Assembly: GCA_029215795.1 (NCBI GenBank)
Contig: JARDYH010000001.1
Span: 402,479,154 to 402,543,153, forward strand
Source of the DNA: Anniella stebbinsi
Lineage: Eukaryota > Chordata > Lepidosauria > Squamata > Anniellidae
DNA: 64,000 nucleotides
Direction: 5' to 3'
This document shows, one piece after another, positions 43,072 through 58,999 of this stretch. The notes under the pieces were generated by a model. That model had not been told where the DNA came from and did not search any database. It saw only the letters and a program-made list of their open reading frames with translations. How positions within the stretch are numbered: the stretch's first letter is position 1; the number at the start of each line of letters is the position of its first letter. The translations under genes and the position numbers were made by a program.

Positions 43072-46000
43072 TAGACAGTGTAAGTTTAGGTTGTAGTTGG
43101 CCTTTTTTAGGGCGTCTTTCGTCTTATGGCGCAGACTGCCCTCTTTAAGCACTGTTCACGGTGTAGGGCAAAGTTGGCCCTCACCGACGGTCACTCGTTG
43201 TGCCTCACTTGCCTCGGGGAGTCCCATATTGTTGAGGCCTGCACGCATTGCATGCGTTTTTCGAGGCAGACAAGGAGAAATCGGGCAGACCGCCTTCGTA
43301 GTCTGCTGTGGAGCAAGGCTCTTTCGGCGGTGGAAAGACCCCATTTGCCAGCTATGCAAGCTGCCCCGTCTACCTCTGGGGAGCGTGGGCCTCGGCCCTC
43401 TGATCGCTCGAGCCGAGCACCTCCTGGCTCGCCCTCGTTAAGGGCTACAGCTCAGGCGTCGATGTCGGCTTCTTCTCCTCCTTCCTCGCCTCCCCTACCG
43501 TCGAAGCGAACCAAAACGAAGCCCTGTGAGAAGGCTAAAAAGTCAAAGAAATTGGCTCCGCTGTCGTCAGCTTCGACATCGAAAAAGTCGGCCTCGTTAC
43601 CGCCGTCTATGCCATCCTCGACATCGACGAGAGTGCCGGTTACGGCACGAAAATCCTCCTCGGTGCTGACGACAACTTCGATACCGAGGCAACGGTCGCA
43701 CTCGACTCGCTCCCCATCACCATCTCTGCAGCCCGCAGCTTCGACCCCAGCAGTCTCGATACCGAGCCGCCGTTCGCCATCGGCATCGCCCGATCTTCTG
43801 GACCCATCGCTCCCGAGGACACCAACTTTAATGTCCCCGATACCGTCACCGGTACCGATCGAGATTCCGGTACCGATCGAGATTCCATCGGATGAGGATG
43901 ACACAGTACCGGTTGAGTTACCTCCACCTCGACCAGTCCAGCGCCCTGTCGACCTCGAGCATCGATCTCGATCGCGCCGCTACCGTTCATCACCCTCGCG
44001 ATCTCGATCTCGCTCCCGAGACTGGGATGTGTACTCGGAGCACTCTCATCGTTCTTCTCGAAGGGCTCGTCGGTACCGATTTGACCCGTATACTGGCCAG
44101 CGTATCCAGGGAACGTCTTCACGGTCATCTTCGAGGGCTCCACCAGTTCCACCGCGTCGCTCGACGTCAATCACCCAGGCCTCTCGCCGGATTGCGGACC
44201 GACCAGCTCCGGTACCGACACGAAGCCGCCAGTCGTCGCCGTCTTGCGAAGGCTACGCCTCAGACACCTCGTCTGCTCCTTCTCCTCGCCCATCGGAACC
44301 GTTGCCATCGGACAATGTCGGTACCGAGGATAGGGCTTCCCCATCAATGGAACTGGGCAATTTTTCCGACCAAATGATGGGGTTAGCACAGTCCCTTGGC
44401 ATCGAATGCCAACAGCCAGTAGAAGATCTGGAGGATCGTATATACGACGTCATGTATACCGATCCCTCCCCGCAACTTACTTTGCCTCTTGTTCCAACTC
44501 TCCTCAAGACAGTTTAAGCAGTCTTGGACAAACCCGACTACCATTGGCGCTACGTCTAAACGTCTTGATGCGCTTTATAAGGTGAAGGAGGCTGAAGCGC
44601 CTTTTCTATTCTAGCACCCGAAGCCGAATTCCATAGTTGTGGAGGCGGCGCAAGGGAAATCTGGTAAGACACATTCGGCCCCAACAGATAAAGAAGGCCG
44701 CAAGCTCGATTCTTATGGACGGCGCATCTATTCCTCGGCTGCATTGGGCGTCAAAGTCACTAATTATCTTGCCATGATGGCCCGCTACCAACTGTTCCTT
44801 TGGGAAAAGATTGCAGCACTTACAGATTATTTGCCAGAGGACCAGCGGGAGTTGGCTCGAGTGTTTAAAGTGGAGGCCGTGAGATTATCCAAGCAAGAAT
44901 TGACTACTGCGCGCCATCTGACGGACTGTGTCGCCAAGGCGATGATTGGCGCTGTTGCCTTGAGGCGTCATGCATGGTTGCGCTCGGCATCTCTCCCGCA
45001 GGAGACCAAGAATAGAATTGAGGATCTTCCCTTTGACGGGGAAGGGCTGTTCAATGTGTCCACAGATACAACTATGGACACTATTCACAAGGCCAAAATA
45101 ACGGCCAAGAAACTGGGTTTCACCCAGCCACAGCAGCAAACTTATCGCCCAAGGAAGTGGTATTGGCCTGTGCCATACCAGCCCAGGCAACAGCAGGACC
45201 GTGCTCAGTGCTATCAACCAGCTACAAGCCAGTCAGCTTACCAGCAGCGCAAGTCAGCTTCATGCTACGCTCCCTCTCGCTCCAAGCAACCCCAGGGTCA
45301 GAAGCGTCGACTTTGACTTGCCACTACCTCTGCCCGGCTGGTCAGGGAACAGGCTAAGCCCTTTTCTTCACGCATGGGAGTCCATAACATCGGACTCCTG
45401 GGTTCTCAGTATAGTGGCGGAAGGCTACAAAATAGACTTCGAAGTCCCACCTCCTGTCGGTACCGTAAAAATCATGGCTCCATCACTAACGTTGGCACAA
45501 GAGACCACTGCCCTTCTCCAAAAGCGGGCGATTACAAAGGTCCACAGCTCCCGTCTACACACGGGCTTCTACTCCCGTTATTTTACGGTGCCGAAAAAGG
45601 ACAGGGGACTTCGTCCTATTATGGATCTCAGAGCTTTGAACAAGTTTATAAAGCCCAAGACGTTTCGAATGATCACTTTGGCGGCAGTCCTCCCCATGCT
45701 AAAAAGGAGCAGCTGGTTCACTCTAATCGATCTGAAGGACGCCTATTTTCACATCGCCATTCATCCTTCCCATCGCCGTTATCTGCGTTTTGTAATCGGC
45801 CAACAGGCATACCAGTTCTCCATTCTTCCCTTCGGCCTAAAATCTGCACCAAGGGTATTCACCAAGTGCATGTCAGCGGTGTGCGCGTACCTGCGATCGA
45901 ACAACATAGAACTTTATCCATACCTAGACGATTGGCTCATCGTCTCCCCATCCAGAAGCCAAGCATTGGCCGACGTCCATAAGGTCATATCTCTTCTGTC

Positions 46001-49000
46001 ATCACTTGGGCTACAAATAAATTACGAAAAATCTATCACTCAACCATCACAACGAATACAGTTTATAGGGGTAGCTCTCAACTCTCCCGTAGGGAGGGCC
46101 TTTCTCCCCGTAGACAGAGTAAACGTCATAATACAGCTGCAACAAGGCTACAGAGCGAGCGTCGCGTCTCTGCGTTCGCCATCTTGAGACTCCTGGGTTT
46201 GATGGCGGCCTCAGTTTTCGTCGTACGATGGGCCCGACTGCATATGCGGCCTCTCCAACAGTTCCTCATCCGCCATTTTTCTCCCATGCAAAACCCGCAC
46301 AAAGTCATACTTACCGTTCCGCGCTCCGTGCTGGCGTCTCTACGATGGTGGTCGACTCCACACAACCTCTCCAAGGGCATGCCCTTTACAACTCCGGGCC
46401 CCTCTCGGATTGTGACGACGGCTGCGTCGCTAGAAGGATGGGGAGCTCACCAAGGCGACCTGTCAACACAAGGAAAGTGGTCACCTTCGGAGACATGCCT
46501 TCATATCAACATCTTGGAGCTGCTAGCAGTGAAAAAGGCGTTGCAAGCGTTCCTACCTCACCTGCAAGGTCACCATGTCTGGATACTTTCCGACAATACT
46601 ACTGTAGTGTGGTACCTCAACAAGGAGGGGGGCACACGTTCTCCCTCTCTCCTTCATCTAGCGTTGGATATCCTGTCTTGGGCCATTTCCCACAACATAC
46701 TCCTGTCCGCACTACATATTGCGGGGACGGACAATGCCAAGGCAGACGACCTCAGCAGGTCCTTCCGAGACACACACAAGTGGGAGCTTTCGCCCCGCAT
46801 AGTAGCTCGGCTCTTTGCACATTGGGGGAACCCCGCCATCGATCTGTTTGCTACGGCTGCCAACGCAATTTGCCCTGCTTATTGTTCAAGGGCGGGAATC
46901 GGGCATGCGTCCTTGGGGGATGCCCTCCAATGGGATTGGTCGCGGGGATTCCTATACCTGTTTCCACCGTTTCCAATGATACCACAAGCTGTAGCATGAC
47001 TGCGCCGTTACAACTCAGACGCCATATTGATCACCCCATGGTGGCCAAGACAACCTTGGTTCACACCGCTACTCAGACTAGCGCGTTCAATGACTTGGCG
47101 CCTCCCTTGTTCACCAGACCTTCTGTCCAGGGAGAGCGGCAAGATACTTCACCCGGACATCGAAACGTTACAGCTCACGGCATGGAGAATCCGGCGTGCT
47201 GGCGCTATCTCCCCCTCTCCGACGGTGTAAGATCCATTCTAGACGCATCACGGAAGCCCTCTACCAGGCTTTCGTACTGCAAGAAATGGAAGCGTTTTCA
47301 AGATTATGCAAACGCGAATTCCTTTGACTGCTACGCATCTGATATGCCTAACATTGTCTCTTTCCTTTATTCCCTACACACTACTGGTCTAAAACCAGCG
47401 TCCATTCGTGTTTATCTGGCCGCCATTGCAGCCAACCACTGTTTAGTTGACGGGTTCTCAGTTTTCACTCACCCACTCGCAAGGGCCTTTCTCAAGGGAT
47501 TGCGTAATCTGTTTCCCTCCATTCGTCCACTCGTCCCACAATGGAGCCTCTCAGTTGTTCTCTCTGCCCTCACTTCAAAGCCGTTTGAACCCTTAGCAAC
47601 AGTTAATATTCGTTTGTTAACGTTCAAGACCATTTTTCTGGTTGCAATCACGTCTGCCAGACGCGCTTCAGAGCTCGCGGCACTACTAGTTGATCCTCCC
47701 TACTTACAGTTCTTCCGTGATAAAGTTGTGTTGCGTCCTGACCCAACGTTTGTTCCAAAGGTCTCATCGGCGTTTCACGTAAGCCAAGATATTACATTGC
47801 CTACGTTCTTCAAACCCTCTTCAGATCCCTTGTCTTCATCATTACATGCACTGGACGTTCGGAGAGCTTTGGCTTTCTAGAAGTCAAGATCAGCCTCGTT
47901 TCACAAATCTCGCAAACTTTTTGTCTGCTATGGGGGGCAGCACAAAGGCATGGCAGTTTCCCCCCAGCGAATTTCCAAATGGATTGTGGGCACAATTACC
48001 CTAGCCTACCAGATCGTGGGTAAAGAGACTCCTTTTCACCTGACTGCACACTCCACTAGAGCGCAGGCAACCTCCTCTGCTCTTCTTCATGGAGCGTCCA
48101 TATCTGACCTTTGTAAGGCAGCTACCTGGTCGAATGCTTCCACCTTTGTGAAGCATTACCGTCTAGATGTGAGGGCACGACAGGACTCCTCCTTTGGTAG
48201 AGCGGTCCTCTCATCAATATGCCAATAGGCCACCAGCATGCCTACCCTCCTCCGGTAAGTTTTTTGCTTGTTATTCGCCCATATGTGTGATGCACAGAGA
48301 CCACGAAGAAGAAATGCAGGTTGCGTAACTGTAGTTCTTCGAGTGGTCATCTGTGCAGTCACACAACCCACCCACCATCCCCTCTTGGCATCGCTGTTGT
48401 GATTGTCAAGCGGTTCAAGCATGCTCTTCTTTGTTTACATTATTATTACCTTAGTCGCGAGGCCAAGCGGTCTCAGGGAACTGAGGTGAGCAGGGAGCAG
48501 GAACCCGGAGCATGCGCGGTTGGATGGTGGGGGGAGGGGTTCCCCCCTAAAATCTAAGCTAGCTAATGAAGTTTCCCGGAAGCGGGCTCGGCGTCGGGCG
48601 AGCCCATATGTGTGACTGCACAGATGACCACTCGAAGAACTACAGTTACAGGTAAGCAACCTGCATTTACAGGGTGTATTTTGACAAATCCTCCAAATTT
48701 GTCTGATCTGGTACTATAACTTACTGTCTTCATAGGCATGAAAGATGGTCAGAAATTAGTGTTTCACGGAGAAGGTGACCAAGAACCTGACTTAGAACCT
48801 GGAGATGTCATTATTGTGCTAGATCAGAAGGACCACCCAGTGTTTCAGAGAAGAGTCAATGACTTAATTATGAAAATGAAAATTCAGCTGACAGAGGCAT
48901 TGTGTGGATTCAAAAAGACCATTAATACACTGGATGACAGAGTCCTGGTAATAACTTCCAAAGCAGGTAAGGTTTAGCAGTCTTTGCAGTCATAGAGGCA

Positions 49001-50987
49001 GGGAAAATGAAGTGAATATGGTGGGGAAATTGTTTTGACTTCAGTGTGGATTGCAAACGTGAGGAAGCTCTTCGTATTGGTAACTAGTTAAAGAACAGGA
49101 AGTGGAGAATGGGAATAAGTGGGCAATTCTTACCTGATGGAGGTTTATAAAATTATACATGGTGTTAACAAAGTGGATAGAGAGGATTTCTTCTCTCATA
49201 ATAGTAGAATTTGGGGTCGCCCAAGAAGCTGTATAGTAAATTTAGAGAAGACAAAAAAGAAAGTACTTCACACAAAGCATAGTTAAACTATGGAATTCGC
49301 TACCAGAAGATGTAGTAATGCTCACCAACTTTGATGGCTTTAAAAAGGGTATACATTCATGGAAGGCGTTGCTACTGTATGCTGCCTATGGGTTCAGAGG
49401 CCGCATGCCTATCTTTGTATACCAATTGCTGGGAACATGGGTGGGAGGGTGCTGTTGCACTCATGTCCTGCATGTGGGTTTCCCATGGGCAGCTGGTTGG
49501 CCAGTGTGGGAACAGAATGCTGGACTAAACAGGCCTGTGGTTTGATCCAGCAAGGCTCTTCCTATGTTAAGCTGCCATGAAGCCCCCTCCAAAGAAATAA
49601 GATTTTTTTGGAAAGCGTCTTCCTATGGTTACGTAAGTGTATTCAATAACTCTCAAACAGGTGAAGTGATAAAGCACGGAGACATCAAATGCATCTTAAA
49701 TGAAGGAATGCCAATTTATAGATCTCCATTGGAAAGAGGTTCCTTAATCATACAGTTCTTGGTAAGTAAGCCAAGTTGCTTAAAAGGGATAATGAAGACA
49801 AAATGCTTGATAGTGTGGTGGTGAACAATGGCTTGTTTCTAGCTATCTGTCAGCTGCATGAACTGTATGTCCTACTGATCAAGGCTTGTAGAACCACCAA
49901 AACGGGCTGTGCCATCTAATCATCACGCAAGAAGGCATAAGGCAAAGCACTTTTAAAATCCTCATCACCCTCCTTCGGCTCTGAACACCACCACCCCAAA
50001 GCAAACACAGTAAACAGCAGCAAAGGTATTCTTCACATTGGGTTCCTCAGAGTCTCCGTTATTTTCCTGTGTCCTTGTTTATGCCTGGGGGAGGGAGTAG
50101 CTGAGGTGTATAATAATGGTCAGGATCCGCAAAAGCCTCGTGCCGTTCACAGCAGGCAGGGTACCGCTATTTTGTGGTGGCACCCACATGAAGGAATTCC
50201 TTCCCCAGGAATCTTTGCTTGGTGCCTTCATTGAGTGCCAAGCAAGTCCATCCTGTAATATTTACAATGGTATCTAAGATGCTTTTAAATTGCCTTTTAT
50301 CAGGGTTTTCACCTGCTGGCTCTGCATATAATCTGCTATCTTACTCTGTTTGGGGGAGGGGCATTTATTGTATTGCTTTATATCAGGGATAGGCCAAAAG
50401 CTCTGGAGGACCACATCTCCCATCAGCCACAGCCAGCAGTGAGGGATGATGGGAGTTGTAGACTAAAACATCTGGAGGGCCACAAGTGCCCCACCCTTGC
50501 TTTATATTCTAAGCTACTTTGAAGCCACACTGATGAAAAGCACAGGCTCTTTGCCTGTTTGTCAGCTTAGCATAAAGCAACTGAGGCAGGAAACCGTGGG
50601 TGAGCTAAACTTATGCCAAAGCTGAAAGAAAATAATTGCAGGAGGATAGATTCATGATGATCCACCAGTCTTTTATACCAAAGAGCATCTAGTAGATAGA
50701 ACATCTAGCTACTACTGTTCCAAACGCGTTACTCAGAACTTGCGACTTAAAATTCTGCCTTTCTGCTGCAGGTTGCATTCCCAGAGCATCACTGGCTTTC
50801 CAAGGACCAGCTACCTCTTTTAGAAGCTCTGCTTCCTCCACGGGAAGAAGTAACCACTTCAGAAGACATGGATCAAGTTGATCTCCTTGAATTCGATCCG
50901 AAAGAACGGCCTTATCGTAATCACGGGGAAGCCTATGAAGAGGATGAAGAAGGCCCCAGAACTGGTGTGCAGTGCCAGACATCTTGA
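36673..50987 (+). CDS. DNAJA4: DNAJA4, DnaJ (Hsp40) subfamily A member 4, seven coding exons
   Basis: This is a type I Hsp40 co-chaperone that hands clients to Hsp70 and stimulates its ATPase (known of the family). Exons 36673-36804, 39061-39241, 40923-41027, 41709-41936, 48736-48966, 49661-49761 and 50772-50987 join in frame to 397 residues, the same as the human short form. The J domain (about 4-68) contains the HPD motif in FHPDKNP. It is followed by a G/F-poor linker with FFGGGGRM, the zinc region with four CxxCxGxG-type motifs ([32 protein letters not shown]), and two substrate-binding barrels. The C-terminal CQTS is a farnesylation box. DNAJA1 is similar, but position between ACSBG1 and WDR61 decides for DNAJA4. 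A DIRS element fills most of the fourth intron. Heat and cAMP control are suggested by the promoter. Confidence 0.94.
37070..37552. mobile_element. Non-autonomous DNA transposon, CTCCATCACACC family, copy 2
   Basis: It starts CTCCATCACACCATTGATTT and ends AGGTGTGATGGACG. It is colinear with copy 1 (18801-19437) apart from the segment missing near 37335. Located in DNAJA4 intron after the first coding exon. Confidence 0.6.
37728..37860. mobile_element. hAT-like MITE (GGGCAAC / ACTACAACTCCC family)
   Basis: Inverted ends GAGGGAGGGCAACTTGTGG and CCACAGGTCCCTCCCC. The interior has GGCTATGCTGGCTAGGGCTG, shared with 54947-55083. Confidence 0.55.
39061..39241 (+). CDS. DNAJA4: DNAJA4 coding exon 2
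   Basis: 181 nt encoding [18 protein letters not shown] through [16 protein letters not shown]. Acceptor TTCTTAG, donor GTATGC. Confidence 0.95.
40382..40403. repeat. Poly-T tract
   Basis: About 20 uninterrupted T. Confidence 0.8.
40550..40715 (+). mobile_element. tRNA-SINE 3' part
   Basis: CAGGTTTGACCTCCAGCATC, GAGAGCTGCTGCCAGTCAGT and GGACCAATGGTTTGGCTCAG correspond to the body of the SINE at 4908-5098. Confidence 0.45.
40923..41027 (+). CDS. DNAJA4: DNAJA4 coding exon 3
   Basis: 105 nt encoding [20 protein letters not shown] and the first zinc-binding motif CDKCKG. The acceptor AG is at 40921-40922. Confidence 0.95.
41709..41936 (+). CDS. DNAJA4: DNAJA4 coding exon 4 (zinc region)
   Basis: 228 nt encoding the remaining three CxxCxGxG-type motifs and [11 protein letters not shown]. 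Donor GTAAGA. Confidence 0.95.
42740..42900 (+). repeat. DIRS left inverted terminal repeat
   Basis: Starts TTCTTCTTCGTGGTCTCTG. From CACACATATGGGCTCG onward it is the inverse of the right repeat. Its outermost 36 bp is complementary to 48278-48313. Confidence 0.8.
43126..44517 (+). pseudogene. DIRS ORF1 (gag-like), N-terminal part
   Basis: 463 codons. A cysteine cluster ([21 protein letters not shown]) opens the protein, followed by a long Ser/Arg/Pro-rich low-complexity region. It ends at a premature TAA (44515-44517); after a frame shift and another stop the same ORF continues at 44639. DIRS gag proteins are not alignable outside the group; the call follows from position and the continuing C-terminal motif. 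Confidence 0.75.
44614..45316 (+). pseudogene. DIRS ORF1 (gag-like), C-terminal part
   Basis: About 230 codons beginning after the second stop. It contains [17 protein letters not shown] and [16 protein letters not shown], characteristic of DIRS gag. It is in a different frame from the N-terminal part and overlaps the start of RT by about 115 bp. Confidence 0.7.
45201..46187 (+). pseudogene. DIRS reverse transcriptase
   Basis: 328 codons. RT motifs in order are [37 protein letters not shown] with the first catalytic Asp, [12 protein letters not shown], and YLDDW with the catalytic Asp pair. The frame stops soon after the thumb region; RNase H continues in another frame. Confidence 0.88.
46184..47230 (+). 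pseudogene. DIRS RNase H and methyltransferase-like region
   Basis: RNase H residues are visible in [11 protein letters not shown] (Glu), [17 protein letters not shown] (Asp) and [12 protein letters not shown] (Asp). Downstream, [17 protein letters not shown] and [11 protein letters not shown] resemble the Dam-type methyltransferase segment of DIRS pol. A TGA at 46997-46999 interrupts the frame. Confidence 0.75.
47182..48228 (+). pseudogene. DIRS tyrosine recombinase
   Basis: It integrates the circular DNA form of the element (known of the group). A SAM-like N-terminal domain ([17 protein letters not shown]) precedes the catalytic residues: Arg in [11 protein letters not shown], His and Arg in TAHSTRAQ, and His-x-Tyr-type tail in FVKHYRLDV. 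One in-frame TAG at 47878-47880 is the only visible break. Confidence 0.85.
48278..48366 (+). repeat. DIRS internal complementary region
   Basis: The first half (to 48313) is the complement of the left end of the element; the second half (48314-48366) that of the right end, less a 6-bp gap beside GGTTGC. It is thought to template circle formation in DIRS replication. Confidence 0.85.
48479..48668 (-). repeat. DIRS right inverted terminal repeat
   Basis: Inverse of the left repeat with a longer outer part. It ends AGCAACCTGCATTT and contains ACAGGTAAGC, a strong donor-like site on the DNAJA4 sense strand. Confidence 0.8.
48736..48966 (+). CDS. DNAJA4: DNAJA4 coding exon 5
   Basis: 231 nt encoding [19 protein letters not shown] and [16 protein letters not shown]. 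Its acceptor (CTTCATAG) is only 68 bp from the right end of the DIRS insertion. Confidence 0.95.
49140..49565 (+). mobile_element. CR1-like LINE 3' end
   Basis: TTTATAAAATTATACATGG, GAAGTACTTCACACA-like text, GATGGCTTTAAAAAGGG and the ending TGATCCAGCAAGGCTCTTCC are the usual CR1/L3-like 3' portion in sauropsids. Non-coding. Confidence 0.5.
49661..49761 (+). CDS. DNAJA4: DNAJA4 coding exon 6
   Basis: 101 nt encoding [20 protein letters not shown] and ending LIIQFL in phase 0, with donor GTAAGT. Confidence 0.95.
50384..50499. mobile_element. hAT MITE with exact 8-bp duplication
   Basis: Ends CAGGGATAGGCC and GCCCCACCCTTG; flanks CTTTATAT at 50376-50383 and 50500-50507 are identical. Interior GATGGGAGTTGTAGAC pairs with the other arm. 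Confidence 0.72.
50772..50987 (+). CDS. DNAJA4: DNAJA4 last coding exon
   Basis: 216 nt. It starts [10 protein letters not shown], includes the acidic [10 protein letters not shown] and [10 protein letters not shown] blocks, and ends with the CQTS prenylation box and TGA at 50985-50987. Confidence 0.95.
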   Translation, partial: VAFPEHHWLSKDQLPLLEALLPPREEVTTSEDMDQVDLLEFDPKERPYRNHGEAYEEDEEGPRTGVQCQTS

Positions 50988-51345
50988 ACTGTAAGGGTGT
51001 CATAGACTTATAAGGTGACAAATTAACGACAAGGCTTTTAACAGTTGCTTGTCATGTTCAGCACATTGCGTTGCTGTATTTTCATTTTTGTAACTACTTC
51101 ATATTTAAGTATTTATGTAAAAATAGATCTGTGTAAGTTAAGACTCGAGTGTGCAGCAGCAGATCCATTGAATAAACACTTTTGGTTACTTTAAAGATAC
51201 ACAACTTTGAAGAAAGTATAGAATCGCTTTTCTAGTACTTCTTACATGAAACACTATAGTAGCACTTCAGCTTCATGGGGTGTTCTCTAAATTGTCATCC
51301 TGTAAAACAGGTATTTCTTCAAATAAAATGCAGGGACCATTCTGT
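50988..51345 (+). other. DNAJA4: DNAJA4 3' UTR with two poly(A) signals
   Basis: AATAAA at 51171-51176 and again near 51321. Use of either gives a 3' UTR of 200-360 nt. Confidence 0.6.
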
Positions 51346-51859
51346 GTAGTGTGAACCTTTGTCATTGCAATGAGATTTATATTTTGTTGCTGTTTCATCC
51401 TAGAACAAAGTGGTGACCTCATGCAAAGTCATTGAACTGGCCATCTTTGACCTCCAACAGGCCTCTAATGTCTTAAATTAAGGTCTTCATTATCAGCTCA
51501 AAAGGGTAGTTGAAGAGTAAAGCAAGACACACATACACCTGGGGTGGGGGGGAAGTGAGAAAATAGTAAAAGCTTTGGCTACCATTAATGCCATGCCCAC
51601 TTGTTTATGAAAAGCCAGAGGAAGAAGAGAAATGCATACTGGCATTATAGGGGCTACTGACTTTATCTTGTAGAAGTGTCTCAATGCACCTGTTGCCCAG
51701 CTCTGCATACAACAACCCTGCCTTTGCTACTTTCCCATACATGTTGGAATGGGGGGCAGTAAGTATGCAAGAGAGAACTCTTCACTGCATTATTTGTGAT
51801 TGACAATGCACACAAGACTACCCCTAGAAAGGTAGAACAGGAAGGAAATACTACAATAT

Positions 51860-52080
51860 CCTATTGGCAATCAAGTAATTTATTTACTTTTAAAATAACA
51901 CATATAAACATAAAATGACAAAATTCATATACATGCAAGTATATTTTGATTATTTCCTTTTGTCAAAATCTAAAGATTTTCTTGACACAAAAAAATATTG
52001 AATTATCAAAATACAGCAACACTTGGTAACAGGCTATACGCATAGCCTTCAAAAAGGAACCCAGGCTGATTTAGGGACAT
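51860..52080 (-). other. WDR61: WDR61 3' UTR (probable)
   Basis: Minus-strand AATAAA lies at 51883-51878. The message should end near 51860, leaving about 500 bp between it and the distal DNAJA4 poly(A) site. Confidence 0.5.
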
Positions 52081-57980
<5,900 letters not shown>

Positions 57981-57992
<12 letters not shown>

Positions 57993-58026
57993 TTCTTCAT
58001 ACAAGTGGAGTATGTATGGAAATGGT
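57981..58026 (-). CDS. WDR61: WDR61 exon with start codon
   Basis: Acceptor AG at 58028-58027, 34 bases of 5' UTR, then ATG at 57992-57990 and MTTQ; donor GTAAGT. Only 57981-57992 is coding. Confidence 0.85.
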
Positions 58027-58120
58027 CTGCAGGGAAAGAGGAGACATTGGGTTTAGTGGTCACACCAAATGGCAGGATAAACACATTCTCGGTAGATACA
58101 AACATATGAAGATCAAGTTG

Positions 58121-58150
58121 AAATATATATATATATATATATATATATAG
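58121..58150. repeat. (AT)n microsatellite
   Basis: About 13 AT units. Confidence 0.85.
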
Positions 58151-58315
58151 TAAAGCACACAATCAGCAAACAAAAAGTGGCAAGGAATTTACATATTTTA
58201 AAATTTCTTCCTAAGACCATAAAGGGAAGGGGGTTAACTGAACAAGCTACAAATCACTCGTAAGATCTTAAAAAGAGCCCTACTGAATCAGACCAAAGGC
58301 TTATCTAGTCAACTA

Positions 58316-58633
58316 TAGTGACCCTATGGAAAGGACAGGGCTCCTGTATCTTTGACATTCACAGAGAAAAGGGAATTTCAGCCAGTGTCATTTGTATGCC
58401 TGCAGCACCTGGAGAAATTCCCTCTTCATCCCAACAGTTAAAACTGCAGGAGCTATGCTAGAGTGATGAGATACAAAAGAGGGCAGGGCTCCTGCAGCTT
58501 TAACTGTTGTGATGAAGAGGATATTTCACCAGGTGCTGCGTGCATACAAATGACACCTGCTGAAATTTCCCTTTTCTATTCAACTGTTACAGATACAGGA
58601 GCCCCCTGCCCTCCTTTCCATAGGGTCATTCTA
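58316..58633. mobile_element. Full-length palindromic hAT MITE (TAGGGTGACC family)
   Basis: Two inverted arms, as in 16410-16729, with GGGAATTTCAGCCAGTGTCA on one side and GACACCTGCTGAAATTTCCC on the other. The target duplication is not recognisable. Confidence 0.62.
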
Positions 58634-58739
58634 CGCAATCCTATGCCTATTTAGACAGAAAGCAGCACTTCTCCTTCCCTGACTCCCTCCAGCTCTTGAA
58701 CAGAGGAGAAGAGAGGCCACTTCTGACACCAGAGATGCA

Positions 58740-58965
58740 GGTGTACAGGTGGGGGGTGAGGCCGTTGCCATGGAGACGCGGCCTAGCAAGCTCCAGCCAG
58801 GCCTTCCGGACCCAACTCCCACCTCGCCCCGCCCCCATTCCAGGGAGCCTCCTCCTCACCGGCCTCTCCTCCGCGCCCCTCATCCAGCACCCAACAATAC
58901 ACAGGCGCCGCTGCTCTCCCTTCTGCCCCGTACATCCGGCGCCTCCTGATGACGACATGCTTCGT
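58740..58965 (-). promoter_or_regulatory. WDR61: CpG-rich promoter and first non-coding exon of WDR61 (probable)
   Basis: GC-rich, CpG-rich DNA about 750 bp upstream of the start-codon exon. A good minus-strand donor (GTGAGG, GT at 58859-58858) could end a 5' UTR exon. An X-box lies at 58764-58777. A divergent plus-strand transcript is also possible. Confidence 0.45.
58764..58777. promoter_or_regulatory. X-box (RFX site)
   Basis: GTTGCCATGGAGAC matches the RFX consensus GTNRCCATGGNNAC in both half-sites. It lies in the CpG-rich region before WDR61. Confidence 0.6.
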
Positions 58966-58999
58966 CGATGACCAGAGCGTTGTCTCTGCGGAGGGAGAC

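Larger units (their letters stand above)
42740..48668 (+). mobile_element. DIRS-type tyrosine-recombinase retrotransposon, nearly full length
   Basis: About 5.93 kb in the sense orientation of DNAJA4. Inverted terminal repeats lie at 42740-42900 and 48479-48668. An internal complementary region (48278-48366) carries the complements of both outer ends back to back, which is the defining DIRS-1 architecture. Coding order is gag-like (43126-45316, broken), reverse transcriptase (45201-46187), RNase H and methyltransferase-like region (46184-47230), and tyrosine recombinase (47182-48228). At least one frameshift and two stops in gag, a shift after RT, a stop in the RNase H-MT frame and a stop in the recombinase make this copy inactive. 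A (TA)n tract lies in the leader at 43037-43069. Confidence 0.9.

Noticed and set aside
45374..45982. 202-codon frame inside the DIRS element
   Set aside because: It is the shadow of the reverse transcriptase frame at 45201-46187.
36673..50987. DNAJA1 as the identity of the DnaJ gene
   Set aside because: Sequence similarity is close and both may end in CQTS, but position between ACSBG1 and WDR61 and several residues in the zinc and C-terminal regions favour DNAJA4.
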